Shown: positions 16,301 to 25,491 of the stretch, piece by piece
How positions within the stretch are numbered: the stretch's first letter is position 1
Layout of the letters: each line of letters opens with the position of its first letter
Origin: Sphingomonadales bacterium
GTDB taxonomy: Bacteria; Pseudomonadota; Alphaproteobacteria; Sphingomonadales; Sphingomonadaceae
Assembly: GCA_027489295.1 (NCBI GenBank)
Contig: JAIYAA010000012.1
Span: forward strand, 1-31,417
Direction: 5' to 3'
DNA: 31,417 nucleotides
The notes under the pieces: model-generated
What the model was told of the DNA's origin: nothing
Database searches by the model: none
What the model saw: only the letters and a program-made list of their open reading frames with translations
Position numbers and translations under genes: made by a program

Positions 16301-16963
16301 CTAGCCGGTGCGTGGCGGGTCGATGGCCAGCAGCAGGCGGATCTCGCCCGCCGCGGCGATCGGCGGCGATCGGTGGAGGACCATCGGCGTGTCCGTCGCC
16401 AGCCGCCCCTTGAAGATGCCGACATTGCCTGCGCGCAGCTGCCGGATCGGCATGCCTTCGATGCGGCCGCCATAGACCCACTGCGTGCCGGCACCGAGCA
16501 AGGTGCAGAGCAGACGTGCGGTCACATGGTCGGCATGGAACTTCCGGCAGGCGTCGGTTTCGATCCACTCCAGCCGGATCGCCACGGCATCCAGTGCGAA
16601 GATGCCGGCAAAGCGCTGCGCAAGCGCGCAGATCTCGTCGTGCAGTGCGTCGCGGCGGGGATCGTCGGGATAGCCTGCCTCGACCAGGCCATCGGCCACC
16701 TCGGCGTGCAGCAGGTCGAGCGTCGTCTCGAAGTCCAGATCGTCGATGGCGGCGCTGTCGAGCGTCTGCAGCGGCACCAGCGCGGGCGGCAGCGGCCGGG
16801 TCCAGACCGCGAGGTGGACGTGCGGCTGTGCGGCGAGATCCAGCACCGTCGCCCGGTGCTGCTCGATCGCGATCGGCCCGTCCTGCCCGGGATTCGACGA
16901 CCATGCGGGCGTGGCTGGTCGATCCACGGTCCAATCGGCAAGCGGGGAGGCGCCCTTCTGCAC
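16301..16963 (-). CDS. DUF1826 domain protein, possibly a zinc-responsive metal-binding enzyme
   Basis: This 220-residue protein of unknown function starts with GTG at 16963, with AAGGA six bases upstream; no in-frame ATG exists. I recognise the DUF1826 family from RLEWIETDACRKFHADHVTARLLCTLLG (about residues 125-153) and the GNVGIFKG and VLHRSPPI segments near the end. The HAD (H-x-D) motif followed by a distal His (LHRSPP) and an Arg (IRLLLAID) resembles the facial triad order of 2-oxoglutarate/Fe(II) dioxygenases; this is my inference. DUF1826 genes are, as far as I recall, often found in Zur regulons beside COG0523 metallochaperones. The divergent neighbour is MerC-like, and a Zur-like site lies between the two. 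Confidence 0.8.
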   Translation of the reverse strand: MQKGASPLADWTVDRPATPAWSSNPGQDGPIAIEQHRATVLDLAAQPHVHLAVWTRPLPPALVPLQTLDSAAIDDLDFETTLDLLHAEVADGLVEAGYPDDPRRDALHDEICALAQRFAGIFALDAVAIRLEWIETDACRKFHADHVTARLLCTLLGAGTQWVYGGRIEGMPIRQLRAGNVGIFKGRLATDTPMVLHRSPPIAAAGEIRLLLAIDPPRTG

Positions 16964-16981
16964 ATGCGTTCCTTGTAAAGT

Positions 16982-17003
16982 GGGTATGATACAACATGTC
17001 ATA
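16982..17003. promoter_or_regulatory. Candidate Zur operator between DUF1826 and MerC genes
   Basis: The intergenic DNA holds an imperfect palindrome, TATGATAcaacaTGTCATA (16985-17003). On the minus strand, TGTTGTATCATACCC (16996-16982) matches the Zur core TGTTATAWTATAACA at 11 of 15 positions by my count. It lies 19 bp upstream of the DUF1826 GTG and about 43 bp upstream of the chosen MerC start, so one bound dimer could control both directions. It could instead be a Fur-family site for another metal. Confidence 0.45.
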
Positions 17004-17045
17004 ACGGTGATGCGCCGGGGTGCAAGGCGCGGCGTGCAGAAGGGT

Positions 17046-17456
17046 ATGGGATTGCGGTTGATGACGGAGATGGCGCGCGGGCGCTGGCAGGCGGTGCTGG
17101 ACGGCTTCGGCATCTGCGCCTCGGCGTTGTGTATGGTGCACTGCCTGCTGCTGCCGCTGGTGGTGGCGGCGCTGCCGAGCCTGGTTGCGCCGTTCGATCC
17201 GGGCGATTCCGTCCACGCCATCGTGCTGGCCTGTGCGCTGCCGACCAGCGCGCTGGCGCTGCTTGGCGGCTGGCGACGGCATCGTGCGGGCGCGCCGGTG
17301 CTGGTAGGGGCGATCGGGTTGGGGCTGATGGCGGCAGGCGTGGTCCTGCCCTGGACCGGGGCGCTGGAGACCGGGCTGACGGTGGTCGGCAGCCTTGCGC
17401 TGGCGGCGGCCCATGTCGTCAACTGGCACCGGCGGAGCTGCGCGCGCGCCTGCTAG
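17046..17456 (+). CDS. MerC-domain inner-membrane protein
   Basis: This protein of about 136 residues has four predicted membrane segments. It contains the MerC signature RWQAVLDGFGICASALCMVHCLLLPLVVAALP, with a CxxxHC-like cysteine/histidine cluster (ALCMVHCL) in the first membrane helix. MerC was described in mercury transport; many chromosomal MerC-domain proteins lie in zinc-responsive loci and may move other metals. No merA, merR or merP is nearby, so mercury resistance is unlikely. The start is uncertain: ATG at 17046 (AGAAGG very close upstream), 17061 and 17010 are all in frame. It is divergent from the DUF1826 gene across a Zur-like site. Confidence 0.75.
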   Translation: MGLRLMTEMARGRWQAVLDGFGICASALCMVHCLLLPLVVAALPSLVAPFDPGDSVHAIVLACALPTSALALLGGWRRHRAGAPVLVGAIGLGLMAAGVVLPWTGALETGLTVVGSLALAAAHVVNWHRRSCARAC

Positions 17457-17488
17457 CCCGCGGGCGCGGCGTGCTGCTACGAAATGGG

Positions 17489-17564
<76 letters not shown>

Positions 17565-17592
17565 GTACCGGAAGCCGTATCGGCAGGGGCGG

Positions 17593-17668
<76 letters not shown>

Positions 17669-17696
17669 ATACCGGAAAGCGTATCGGCAGAGGCGG

Positions 17697-17772
<76 letters not shown>

Positions 17773-17873
17773 ATTCCGGCTTCTGCATGGCACCCTTTGG
17801 TTGGGCGCCGCCGCATCGGAGGCGCGCCTTTAGCGTCGCCTCTCTCGGCTTGTAAAGCCCAAAAGTGAAAAAA

Positions 17874-18992
17874 TCACCAGCGGGTCTTGGTGCGGCCGTC
17901 GCGGTCGATCGACAGCAGGATTCCCAGGCACAGCATGAACGTCATCACCGCCGTGCCGCCGAAGCTGATCAGCGGCAGCGGCACGCCGACCACCGGCGCC
18001 AGGCCGATCACCATCGCCATGTTGATCGAGCAATAGAGGAACATCGTGCCGGACAGGCCCGCCGCGGTCAGCCGGCCGAAGCGCGTCTTGGCGCGCATGC
18101 CGACGCCGATGCCCCAGGCGATCAGCGTGCCGAAGGCGAGGATCAGGAACACGCCGCCGGCCAGCCCCCATTCCTCCATCATCGTCGCCAGCGCGAAATC
18201 GGTCTGGCCCTCGGGTAGATAGTCGAGATGGCTCTGCGTGCCCTGCAGGAAGCCCTTGCCGAAGATGCCGCCCGAACCGATCGCGATCTTGGACTGGGTG
18301 ATGTGATAGCCGGTGCCGAGCGGATCGCGCTCGGGATCGAGGAAGATCAGCACGCGGTTGCGCTGATAGTCGTGCAGCACGAAGTTGAAGGCGAGGGGGG
18401 CGGCCACCGCCACGGCTAGGGCTCCGGCGATGAACAGGCGCAGCGGCACGCCCGCCAGGAACACCACCATCACCCCGCAGCCGGCGATCATCAGGCCGGT
18501 GCCGAGATCGGGCTGCATGATCACCAGCAGCGCCGGCACCCCGATCAGCAGCGCGGCGGGCCAGATCGCCACGAACTTGCGCGTCTCGCTGGCCGGCAGC
18601 ATCTCGTAGAAGCGGGCGAGCGCCAGCACGATCATCGGCTTCATCAGCTCGGAAGGCTGGAACTGGAAGCCGCCCAGGCTGATCCAGCGCTGGCTACCCC
18701 CGGCCACCTTGCCGAGCAATTCCACGCCGAGCAGCGCCGCCACCAGCCCGGCATAGACCGGCAGCGACCATTGCGACCAGATCCGCACCGGCACGCGCGA
18801 CATGCCGATCGCGACGGCAAGGAACAGCAGGAAGCGGGTGCCCTGGTTGATCGCCCAGGGCCGGATGCTGCCACCGGCCGCCGAATAGAGCACGACCAGC
18901 CCGAAGGCGCCGATCGCCATCACCAGGAAGAGGATCTTCCACGGCAGCTGGGCGACCTGGGTGGGGACGATGCCGTTGCCGGGGCGGGCCAT
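17874..18992 (-). CDS. rodA: Rod-shape SEDS peptidoglycan glycosyltransferase RodA
   Basis: This 372-residue polytopic inner-membrane enzyme polymerises lipid II glycan strands for lateral-wall growth together with PBP2. It shows SEDS features: the long membrane-segment pattern, GSQRWISLGGFQFQPSELMKP (about residues 100-120), the catalytic-loop Asp region with DPERDPLGTGYHITQS, GKGFLQGTQSHLDYLPEGQTDFALA, and the C-terminal GVPLPLISFGGTAVMT. The length is normal. Its ATG overlaps the mrdA TGA by one base (TGATG), so it is translationally coupled as the last gene of the mreBCD-mrdA-rodA operon. Confidence 0.96.
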   Translation of the reverse strand: MARPGNGIVPTQVAQLPWKILFLVMAIGAFGLVVLYSAAGGSIRPWAINQGTRFLLFLAVAIGMSRVPVRIWSQWSLPVYAGLVAALLGVELLGKVAGGSQRWISLGGFQFQPSELMKPMIVLALARFYEMLPASETRKFVAIWPAALLIGVPALLVIMQPDLGTGLMIAGCGVMVVFLAGVPLRLFIAGALAVAVAAPLAFNFVLHDYQRNRVLIFLDPERDPLGTGYHITQSKIAIGSGGIFGKGFLQGTQSHLDYLPEGQTDFALATMMEEWGLAGGVFLILAFGTLIAWGIGVGMRAKTRFGRLTAAGLSGTMFLYCSINMAMVIGLAPVVGVPLPLISFGGTAVMTFMLCLGILLSIDRDGRTKTRW

Positions 18993-21019
18993 CAGTCGCC
19001 CTCCACGCTGCCGCTGGGCGCGACGTCGCGCTTGGTGGAATCGGCAGTGCTGTTGGCGGCCTGATCGGCGAGGCTGGTCGCGGCCTCTTCCGTATCTTCG
19101 GGAGTGGGCGGCGGCGGCATGGCCTGCGCGGCGCGGAAAGCGGTACCTTGCGCGGCCATGCGCGTCGTATAGTCGCCGCCCCAGGTCGGCTCCACTTCGG
19201 CCAGCGTCTTCATCGCCAGGTCGCGATCGAACAGATAGGTCATGATGTCGCGGCCGATCAGCGGTGTGTCGAGATTGCGCACCGTGTGGCCGTTATGCTC
19301 AAGCACGATCGCGGCGGCATATTTCGGATTGTCGTGCGGCGCGAAGCACACGAACAGCGCGTGGTCGCGCATCTTGAACGGCAGCGCGGCATTCTTGAGC
19401 ACCCCGGTCTTGCGCTCGGCCATGGTGATGCGGCGCACCTGCGCGGTGCCGGTCTTGGCGGCGATGGCGACGCCGGGGACGTACATCCGCGCCGCGCCAC
19501 CGGTACCGCCGGCATTGACCACGCCGTACATCGCCTCGCGCACGATCGCGAGATCCTCGGCGCTCACCGGCAACGGTGCGCCGCCGCCCGGCCCGTTGGC
19601 GAGCAGGCGCGGCACCAGGATGCGACCCGAGGCGAGCCGGCTGGCCATCACCGCCAGCTGCAAGGGGTTCGCCAGCACATAGCCCTGGCCGATCGAGGCG
19701 TTGAGCGAATCCGCCACCGTCCAGGGATGGTGGTATTTCTTCAGCTTCCACGCGGCGTCCGGCACGGTGCCGTAGCGCTGGGTGGTGAACGGCATGTCGA
19801 ACTTCTGGCCGAGGCCGAGCATCCGCGCCATCGGGGCGATCGCATCATAGCCGACGCGGCGGACCATCTCGTAGAAATAGATGTCGCAGCTCTGCATGAT
19901 CGCGTTCTTGAGGTCGAGCGGCCCGTGCCCACCCTTCTTGTGGCAGTGGAACACGCCGTTGCCGACCCGCATCGCGCCCGAGCAGACGACGCGATCGTGC
20001 GGGCTCACCCCCGCCGCCATCAGCGCCAGGCCGTTCATCGGCTTGACGGTGGAGCCGGGCGGGTAGAGCCCCTGCAGCACCTTGTTCATCAAGGGGACGT
20101 GATCGTCCTCGGACAGCATCTTCCATTCGGTCTGGCTGATGCCGTCGGAGAAGCTGTTGGGGTCGTAGGCGGGCATCGACGCCATTGCGAGGATGTCGCC
20201 GCTTGCCACGTCGATCACGATCGCCGAGCCCGAATTGGTGCCCAGCCGCCGCGCGACATATTCCTGGAGCCCGGCATCGATGGTGAGCTTGATGCTTTCG
20301 CCGGGCTGGTCGGCGCGGGTCTCGAGCTCGCGTACCGGCCGGCCATGGGCGGTCACCTCGACGCGCTTGGCACCGGGCTTGCCCCGCAGCCGGTGGTCGA
20401 GCGTTTTTTCCAGCCCGTCCTTGCCCAGCTTGAAGCCGGGGGTGACGAGCAGCGGATCCTTGTCGAGCTTGTACTGCTCCGCCGACGCGGTGCCGACATA
20501 GCCGATCAGGTGGCCGACGCCCGCGCCGAGCGGATAATGCCGGGCATAGCCGCGGGTGGGGGCCACGCCGGGAAGCTCGGGCTGGCGCACCAGCACCGCG
20601 GCGAAGCGATCCCAGTCGAGATTCTCCGCCACCTGCACCGGACGGAAGCCGCCGGCGCGCTTGAGATCGGTCTCGATCCGGGCGAGATCCTCGGGCGCGA
20701 GGTTGAGCAGGCGGGTCAGCTCGGCGAGCAGCTTGTCCTTGTCGACGATGCGATCGGGAATCAGGTCGACGCGGAAATCGGTGCGGTTGCTGGCGAGCGG
20801 CTTGCCGGTGCGATCCAGCAGCCAGCCGCGCCGCGGCGGGATCAGCGTGTTGTTGACCCGGTTGCTCTCCGCCTTGAGCTTGTACTGCTCGTTCTCGACG
20901 ACCGACAGCCACGCCATGCGGCCGGCCAGCACCATGCCGACGGCGCCCTGTCCGGCGCCGAGCACCACCGCGCGGCGCGAGAAGCTGTAGGTCTGGGCGG
21001 CTTCGGTGACGCGCACCAT
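18992..21019 (-). CDS. mrdA: Penicillin-binding protein 2 (elongasome transpeptidase)
   Basis: This 675-residue class B PBP cross-links peptidoglycan in the elongasome with RodA. It has a cytoplasmic N-tail, one membrane anchor (about residues 18-40), a pedestal domain (FxxxxxRGxIxDRxG seen as NTLIPPRRGWLLDRTGKPLASN) and the transpeptidase domain. Catalytic motifs are S-x-x-K in YPPGSTVKP, a S-x-N-type segment near ADSLNASIGQG, and K-T-G in AAKTGTAQV. A CSGAMRVGNGVFHCHKKGGHG insert carrying a Cys/His pair is typical of PBP2. The C-terminal ~65 residues are a Pro/Ala/Ser-rich low-complexity tail, longer than in enterobacterial PBP2. It starts three bases after the mreD stop. Confidence 0.96.
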   Translation of the reverse strand: MVRVTEAAQTYSFSRRAVVLGAGQGAVGMVLAGRMAWLSVVENEQYKLKAESNRVNNTLIPPRRGWLLDRTGKPLASNRTDFRVDLIPDRIVDKDKLLAELTRLLNLAPEDLARIETDLKRAGGFRPVQVAENLDWDRFAAVLVRQPELPGVAPTRGYARHYPLGAGVGHLIGYVGTASAEQYKLDKDPLLVTPGFKLGKDGLEKTLDHRLRGKPGAKRVEVTAHGRPVRELETRADQPGESIKLTIDAGLQEYVARRLGTNSGSAIVIDVASGDILAMASMPAYDPNSFSDGISQTEWKMLSEDDHVPLMNKVLQGLYPPGSTVKPMNGLALMAAGVSPHDRVVCSGAMRVGNGVFHCHKKGGHGPLDLKNAIMQSCDIYFYEMVRRVGYDAIAPMARMLGLGQKFDMPFTTQRYGTVPDAAWKLKKYHHPWTVADSLNASIGQGYVLANPLQLAVMASRLASGRILVPRLLANGPGGGAPLPVSAEDLAIVREAMYGVVNAGGTGGAARMYVPGVAIAAKTGTAQVRRITMAERKTGVLKNAALPFKMRDHALFVCFAPHDNPKYAAAIVLEHNGHTVRNLDTPLIGRDIMTYLFDRDLAMKTLAEVEPTWGGDYTTRMAAQGTAFRAAQAMPPPPTPEDTEEAATSLADQAANSTADSTKRDVAPSGSVEGD

Positions 21020-21022
21020 GGC

Positions 21023-21532
21023 TCAGGCCTTCACCACGTCACGGTCGAGCCAGGCGCACAGCCGCGATGCCAGCGGGAACAGCATCGCCGAGGCACCGGC
21101 CTGGAGCAGCAGCGCGGCATCGACCTTGGCCGAAAGGGGGGACGCAATCAGGCGACCCGCGATCAGCACGAAGGCGGTCGCGCCCGCGGCAATCAGCCAG
21201 TCCTGCCAGAAGTTTCGCCACACGATGCGCGTCTCTAGCACGTCGATGATCAACATGCATGCCATCCACAGGAACATTGCCGACCCGAAGGGCTGGCCGC
21301 TGAGCAGATCGTCGAACAGCCCCAGCGGCGCGGCGGCCCAGACGCGCAGCGCATCGGGGCGCAGCAACCGCCAGGCGAGCAGCATCAAAAGGCCGAAGGG
21401 CGGCAGGAACGGCACCGTCGCCACCACCGGCAGGATCGTGATCAGCGAGGCAAGCGTGATCGACAGCGGCGCCAGCCAGCGCGCGCGCGGGCGCGGCGGC
21501 TCCGAACCCAGCGGCTGCAGCTCCAGCGCCAT
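21023..21532 (-). CDS. mreD: Rod shape-determining protein MreD
   Basis: This ~169-residue inner-membrane protein with five to six hydrophobic segments is part of the MreBCD scaffold that positions the cell-wall synthases. The family is poorly conserved. Identification rests on size, membrane pattern (LITILPVVATVPFLPPFGLLMLLAWRL; GLFDDLLSGQPFGSAMFLW) and the position between mreC and mrdA. The GLFDDLLSGQPFG motif is typical of MreD in this class. ATG at 21532 overlaps the mreC stop by one base; GTG at 21535 is possible. Confidence 0.9.
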   Translation of the reverse strand: MALELQPLGSEPPRPRARWLAPLSITLASLITILPVVATVPFLPPFGLLMLLAWRLLRPDALRVWAAAPLGLFDDLLSGQPFGSAMFLWMACMLIIDVLETRIVWRNFWQDWLIAAGATAFVLIAGRLIASPLSAKVDAALLLQAGASAMLFPLASRLCAWLDRDVVKA

Positions 21533-22431
21533 CACTTGCCCTTGGGCTTGGGCGTGGCGGTGGGGAAGGGCTGGGGTGGCGGAGCCGGCTCGGGCAGGAA
21601 CACCCGCAGCACCATCACGAAATCGGCCATGTCCGGGTTGCTTGCCGGTGCGGCGGTGGCGCTGTCGCGCCCCACCGTCGTGACGTGTGCCAGCGGGATA
21701 TTGGGCGGGAAGACGCCGCCGGTGCCCGAGGTGACGAGCAGGTCGCCGGTGCGGAATGGGTTGGCGGCGGCATTGGCGGCGCGCACGTCGAGCGTGCCGT
21801 CGCCGCGGCCGGTAACGATCGCTGGCAGCCCGTCGCTCGCCCGGCGCACCGGGATGGTGCTGTCCGGATCGGTGATCAGCAGCACGCGCGCGGCGTTCGG
21901 CCCGGCCTCGACCACTTGGCCGATCAGTCCGGCGCCGTCGCGCACCGGCTGCCCCTGGCCGACGCGCTGCCAGCTGCCGGCGTTGAGCGTGGCATAGCGG
22001 CGCGTGCTGGAGGCGGAGGAATTGACCAGCCGGGCGACGACGATCGTCTCCGGCGTGGCATCGCGCGCCTTGAGCAGCAGGCGGAGCCGCTGGTTCTCGC
22101 GCTCCAGCCCCAGCGCGCGTTGGAGTGCAGCATGCTCGGCGTCGATCTGCCGCTTCAGGCGGGCATTCTCGCCGCGCACGCCGAAATAGCTGCCGATCGC
22201 GTCCGGCACGCTGCCGATGCCGCGCCGCACCGTGTCGAGGCCCGAGGAGACCGGGGTGGTCACCTCGGCCACGGTGCTGCGCAGTGCGGCGAACAGATGC
22301 GGGTTGTAGCGCGAGATCAGCACGAGCCCGCCGCCGACCAGCAACAGGCTGATCGCCGCCACATAGCTGAAGAACAGCCCATATTGCGCCCGTCGCGAGA
22401 ACCCCGGGCGCCGATTCCGTGGCGGCGCCAT
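21532..22431 (-). CDS. mreC: Rod shape-determining protein MreC
   Basis: This 299-residue bitopic protein links cytoplasmic MreB to periplasmic PBP2. It has one N-terminal membrane helix (YGLFFSYVAAISLLLVGGGLVLIS, about residues 17-40), a coiled coil of about 75-118 (ENARLKRQIDAEHAALQRALGLERENQRLRLLL), then the two beta-barrel domains with GLIGQVVEAGPNAARVLLITDPDSTIPVR and TGDLLVTSGTGGVFPPNIPLA. The tail is Pro-rich and basic (PAPPPQPFPTATPKPKGK). It lies 16 bp after mreB in the operon. Confidence 0.95.
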   Translation of the reverse strand: MAPPRNRRPGFSRRAQYGLFFSYVAAISLLLVGGGLVLISRYNPHLFAALRSTVAEVTTPVSSGLDTVRRGIGSVPDAIGSYFGVRGENARLKRQIDAEHAALQRALGLERENQRLRLLLKARDATPETIVVARLVNSSASSTRRYATLNAGSWQRVGQGQPVRDGAGLIGQVVEAGPNAARVLLITDPDSTIPVRRASDGLPAIVTGRGDGTLDVRAANAAANPFRTGDLLVTSGTGGVFPPNIPLAHVTTVGRDSATAAPASNPDMADFVMVLRVFLPEPAPPPQPFPTATPKPKGK

Positions 22432-22447
22432 CGCCGTAGGCCTTTCG

Positions 22448-23626
<1,179 letters not shown>

Positions 23627-23640
23627 CTACAGCGAATGCC

Positions 23641-25479
23641 ATGTCAATACGCCGCCTGCCCGAACATCTTGTCAATCGTATTGCAGCCGGCGAGGTGGTC
23701 GAACGCCCCGCCAGCGCGCTGAAGGAACTGGTCGAAAACGCAATCGACGCAGGCGCTACACGGATCGCCGTGAAGCTGGCCGGCGGCGGCATCGAATTGA
23801 TCGAGGTGATCGACGATGGCTGCGGCATGGCGCCCGCCGAAATGGCGCTCGCGCTGGAGCGGCACGCCACCTCCAAGCTGCCGACCGACGATATCGAGCA
23901 CGTCGCGACGTTGGGTTTTCGCGGCGAGGCGCTGCCCTCGATCGCGAGCGTCGCGCAGCTTACCCTGGAGAGCCGTGTACGGGGTGCGGAAGGCTGGTCG
24001 CTGACGGTGGATAACGGCGCGCGCATCGCCGAAGGCCCGGCCGCGCTGCCGCCGGGAACGCGGGTGCGGGTGGAGGCGCTGTTCGGGCGCGTGCCGGCGC
24101 GGCGCAAGTTCCTGCGCTCGACCCGCGCCGAATATGCCGCCTGCCTCGACGGGATGAAGCGGCTGGCGATGGCGCGGCCGGACATCGCCTTCTCGGTCGA
24201 GCATGACGGCCGGCGGGTGCTGAGCGTGCAGGGCGGCGAGAGCCGGCCGGCGCGGGTGGCCGCGCTCACCGACCGGGCGCTGCAGGAGAACAGCGTCGCG
24301 ATCGACTTCGAACGCGAGGGGCTGGTGCTCGGCGGGGTCGCCAGCATTCCCACCTTCAACCGCGGCGTGGCGGACCACCAATATCTGTTCGTCAACGGCC
24401 GGCCGGTGAAGGACCGGCTGCTCGTCGGCGCGGTGCGCGGCGCCTATGCCGAGATGCTCGCGCGCGACCGGCACCCGGTGGTGGCGCTGTTCCTCGACGT
24501 GCCACCCGAGGTGGTCGACGTGAACGTCCACCCGGCCAAGACCGAGGTACGTTTCCGCGATCCTGCACTGGCGCGCGGGCTGATCGTCAGCGGGCTGCGG
24601 CGAGCGCTGGATGCCGCCGGTCACCGCAGCGTGCAGCGGCCGAGCGAGGCGGCGCTCGGGCTTTGGCAGCAGGGGGGCGTTCCTTCTTCTAGCCCCTCCT
24701 CCTTGGAGGAGGGGTTGGGGTGGGGCAGTGTCTCACCGAGACTAACTTCTGGTCTGGAATCCCTCCACCCCAACCCCTCCTCCGAGGAGGAGGGGCTTAG
24801 AAGGTATACCGGCGCCGTGCGCGATTCCGGCACCTTCTTCGCCGCCGCACCGCAGGCCCGCGCCGAACCCGCGCGCCACGAGGCGCCGCTCGCCACCGAC
24901 TTCCCGCTCGGCGTCGCGCGCGGGCAGGTCGCCAAGACTTATATCGTCGCCGAAGCCGAGGATGGCCTGGTCCTGGTCGACCAGCATGCCGCGCACGAGC
25001 GGCTGGTGCTGGAGCGGATGCGCCGCGCCATGGCCGGCGGCACCGTGCCGTCCCAGGCGCTGCTGCTCGCCGAAGTGGTGGAACTGGACGAGCCCGGCTG
25101 CGACCGGCTCGACGCCCGGATCGAGGAGCTTCGCGCCTTCGGCCTCGAACTCGAACGCTTCGGCCCGCGCGCGATGCTGGTCCGCGCGGTACCCGCCGCG
25201 CTCGGTACCGGCGACATCCACGGCCTGGTCACCGATCTCGCCGACGAACTCGGCAGCTTCGACGAGGCGCTGAGCCTGAAGGAGCGGCTCGACCATGTCG
25301 CCGCGACCATGGCGTGCCACGGGTCGGTCCGCGCCGGCCGTATCCTCTCGGTCGCGGAGATGAACGCGTTGCTCCGCGAGATGGAGGTCACCCCGCATTC
25401 CGGCCAGTGCAACCATGGTCGCCCCACCTGGGTGAAGCTGGCGCATGGCGACATCGAGAAGCTGTTCGGCCGGAAGTAA
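23641..25479 (+). CDS. mutL: DNA mismatch repair protein MutL with endonuclease motif
   Basis: This 612-residue MutL has an N-terminal GHKL ATPase (PEHLVNRIAAGEVVERP, NAIDAGAT, DDGCGM, GFRGEALPS). After a linker, the C-terminal dimer domain carries the metal-dependent nicking-endonuclease motif DQHA(X)2E(X)4E near residues 447-458, ACHGSVRAG, and CNHGRP (a variant of CPHGRP). This fits bacteria lacking MutH. The linker contains a 41-residue Ser/Glu/Leu/Pro-rich stretch (residues 348-388) encoded by a palindromic repeat inserted in frame. ATG at 23641 matches the family start; no clear Shine-Dalgarno is present. It is divergent from mreB and ends within a hairpin shared with the convergent CAP gene. 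Confidence 0.95.
   Translation: MSIRRLPEHLVNRIAAGEVVERPASALKELVENAIDAGATRIAVKLAGGGIELIEVIDDGCGMAPAEMALALERHATSKLPTDDIEHVATLGFRGEALPSIASVAQLTLESRVRGAEGWSLTVDNGARIAEGPAALPPGTRVRVEALFGRVPARRKFLRSTRAEYAACLDGMKRLAMARPDIAFSVEHDGRRVLSVQGGESRPARVAALTDRALQENSVAIDFEREGLVLGGVASIPTFNRGVADHQYLFVNGRPVKDRLLVGAVRGAYAEMLARDRHPVVALFLDVPPEVVDVNVHPAKTEVRFRDPALARGLIVSGLRRALDAAGHRSVQRPSEAALGLWQQGGVPSSSPSSLEEGLGWGSVSPRLTSGLESLHPNPSSEEEGLRRYTGAVRDSGTFFAAAPQARAEPARHEAPLATDFPLGVARGQVAKTYIVAEAEDGLVLVDQHAAHERLVLERMRRAMAGGTVPSQALLLAEVVELDEPGCDRLDARIEELRAFGLELERFGPRAMLVRAVPAALGTGDIHGLVTDLADELGSFDEALSLKERLDHVAATMACHGSVRAGRILSVAEMNALLREMEVTPHSGQCNHGRPTWVKLAHGDIEKLFGRK
24682..24804 (+). repeat. 123-bp palindromic element inserted in frame in mutL
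   Basis: Terminal inverted repeats of 42 bp (24682-24723) and 40 bp (24765-24804) are almost identical in inverted orientation, differing by a 2-bp indel and one or two substitutions. They flank a 41-bp unique centre. Each arm is itself a hairpin, with CCCCTCCTCC opposite GGAGGAGGGG around a two-base loop, followed by TTGGGGTGG. The element starts at a codon boundary, is 41 codons long, and has no stop in the mutL frame. It resembles a REP/BIME-like or Rickettsia-palindromic-element-like insertion, but I know of no named family with this sequence. Confidence 0.85.
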
Positions 25480-25487
25480 CCGGCCGA
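25466..25487. terminator. Hairpin at mutL / CAP-gene convergent junction
   Basis: TCGGCCGG (25466-25473) and CCGGCCGA (25480-25487) form a perfect 8-bp GC-rich stem with a six-base loop that contains the mutL TAA. The convergent CAP gene stops four bases further on. It could stop transcription from both sides; no U-tract is present. Confidence 0.5.
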
Positions 25488-25491
25488 CCGT

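Noticed and set aside
19148..21238. 696-codon plus-strand open frame
   Set aside because: It is antisense to mrdA, which has complete PBP2 motifs; the composition is typical of a shadow frame.
24682..24804. Frameshift or pseudogene in mutL
   Set aside because: The frame is continuous through the palindromic element and the C-terminal motifs are intact, so the gene should be functional.
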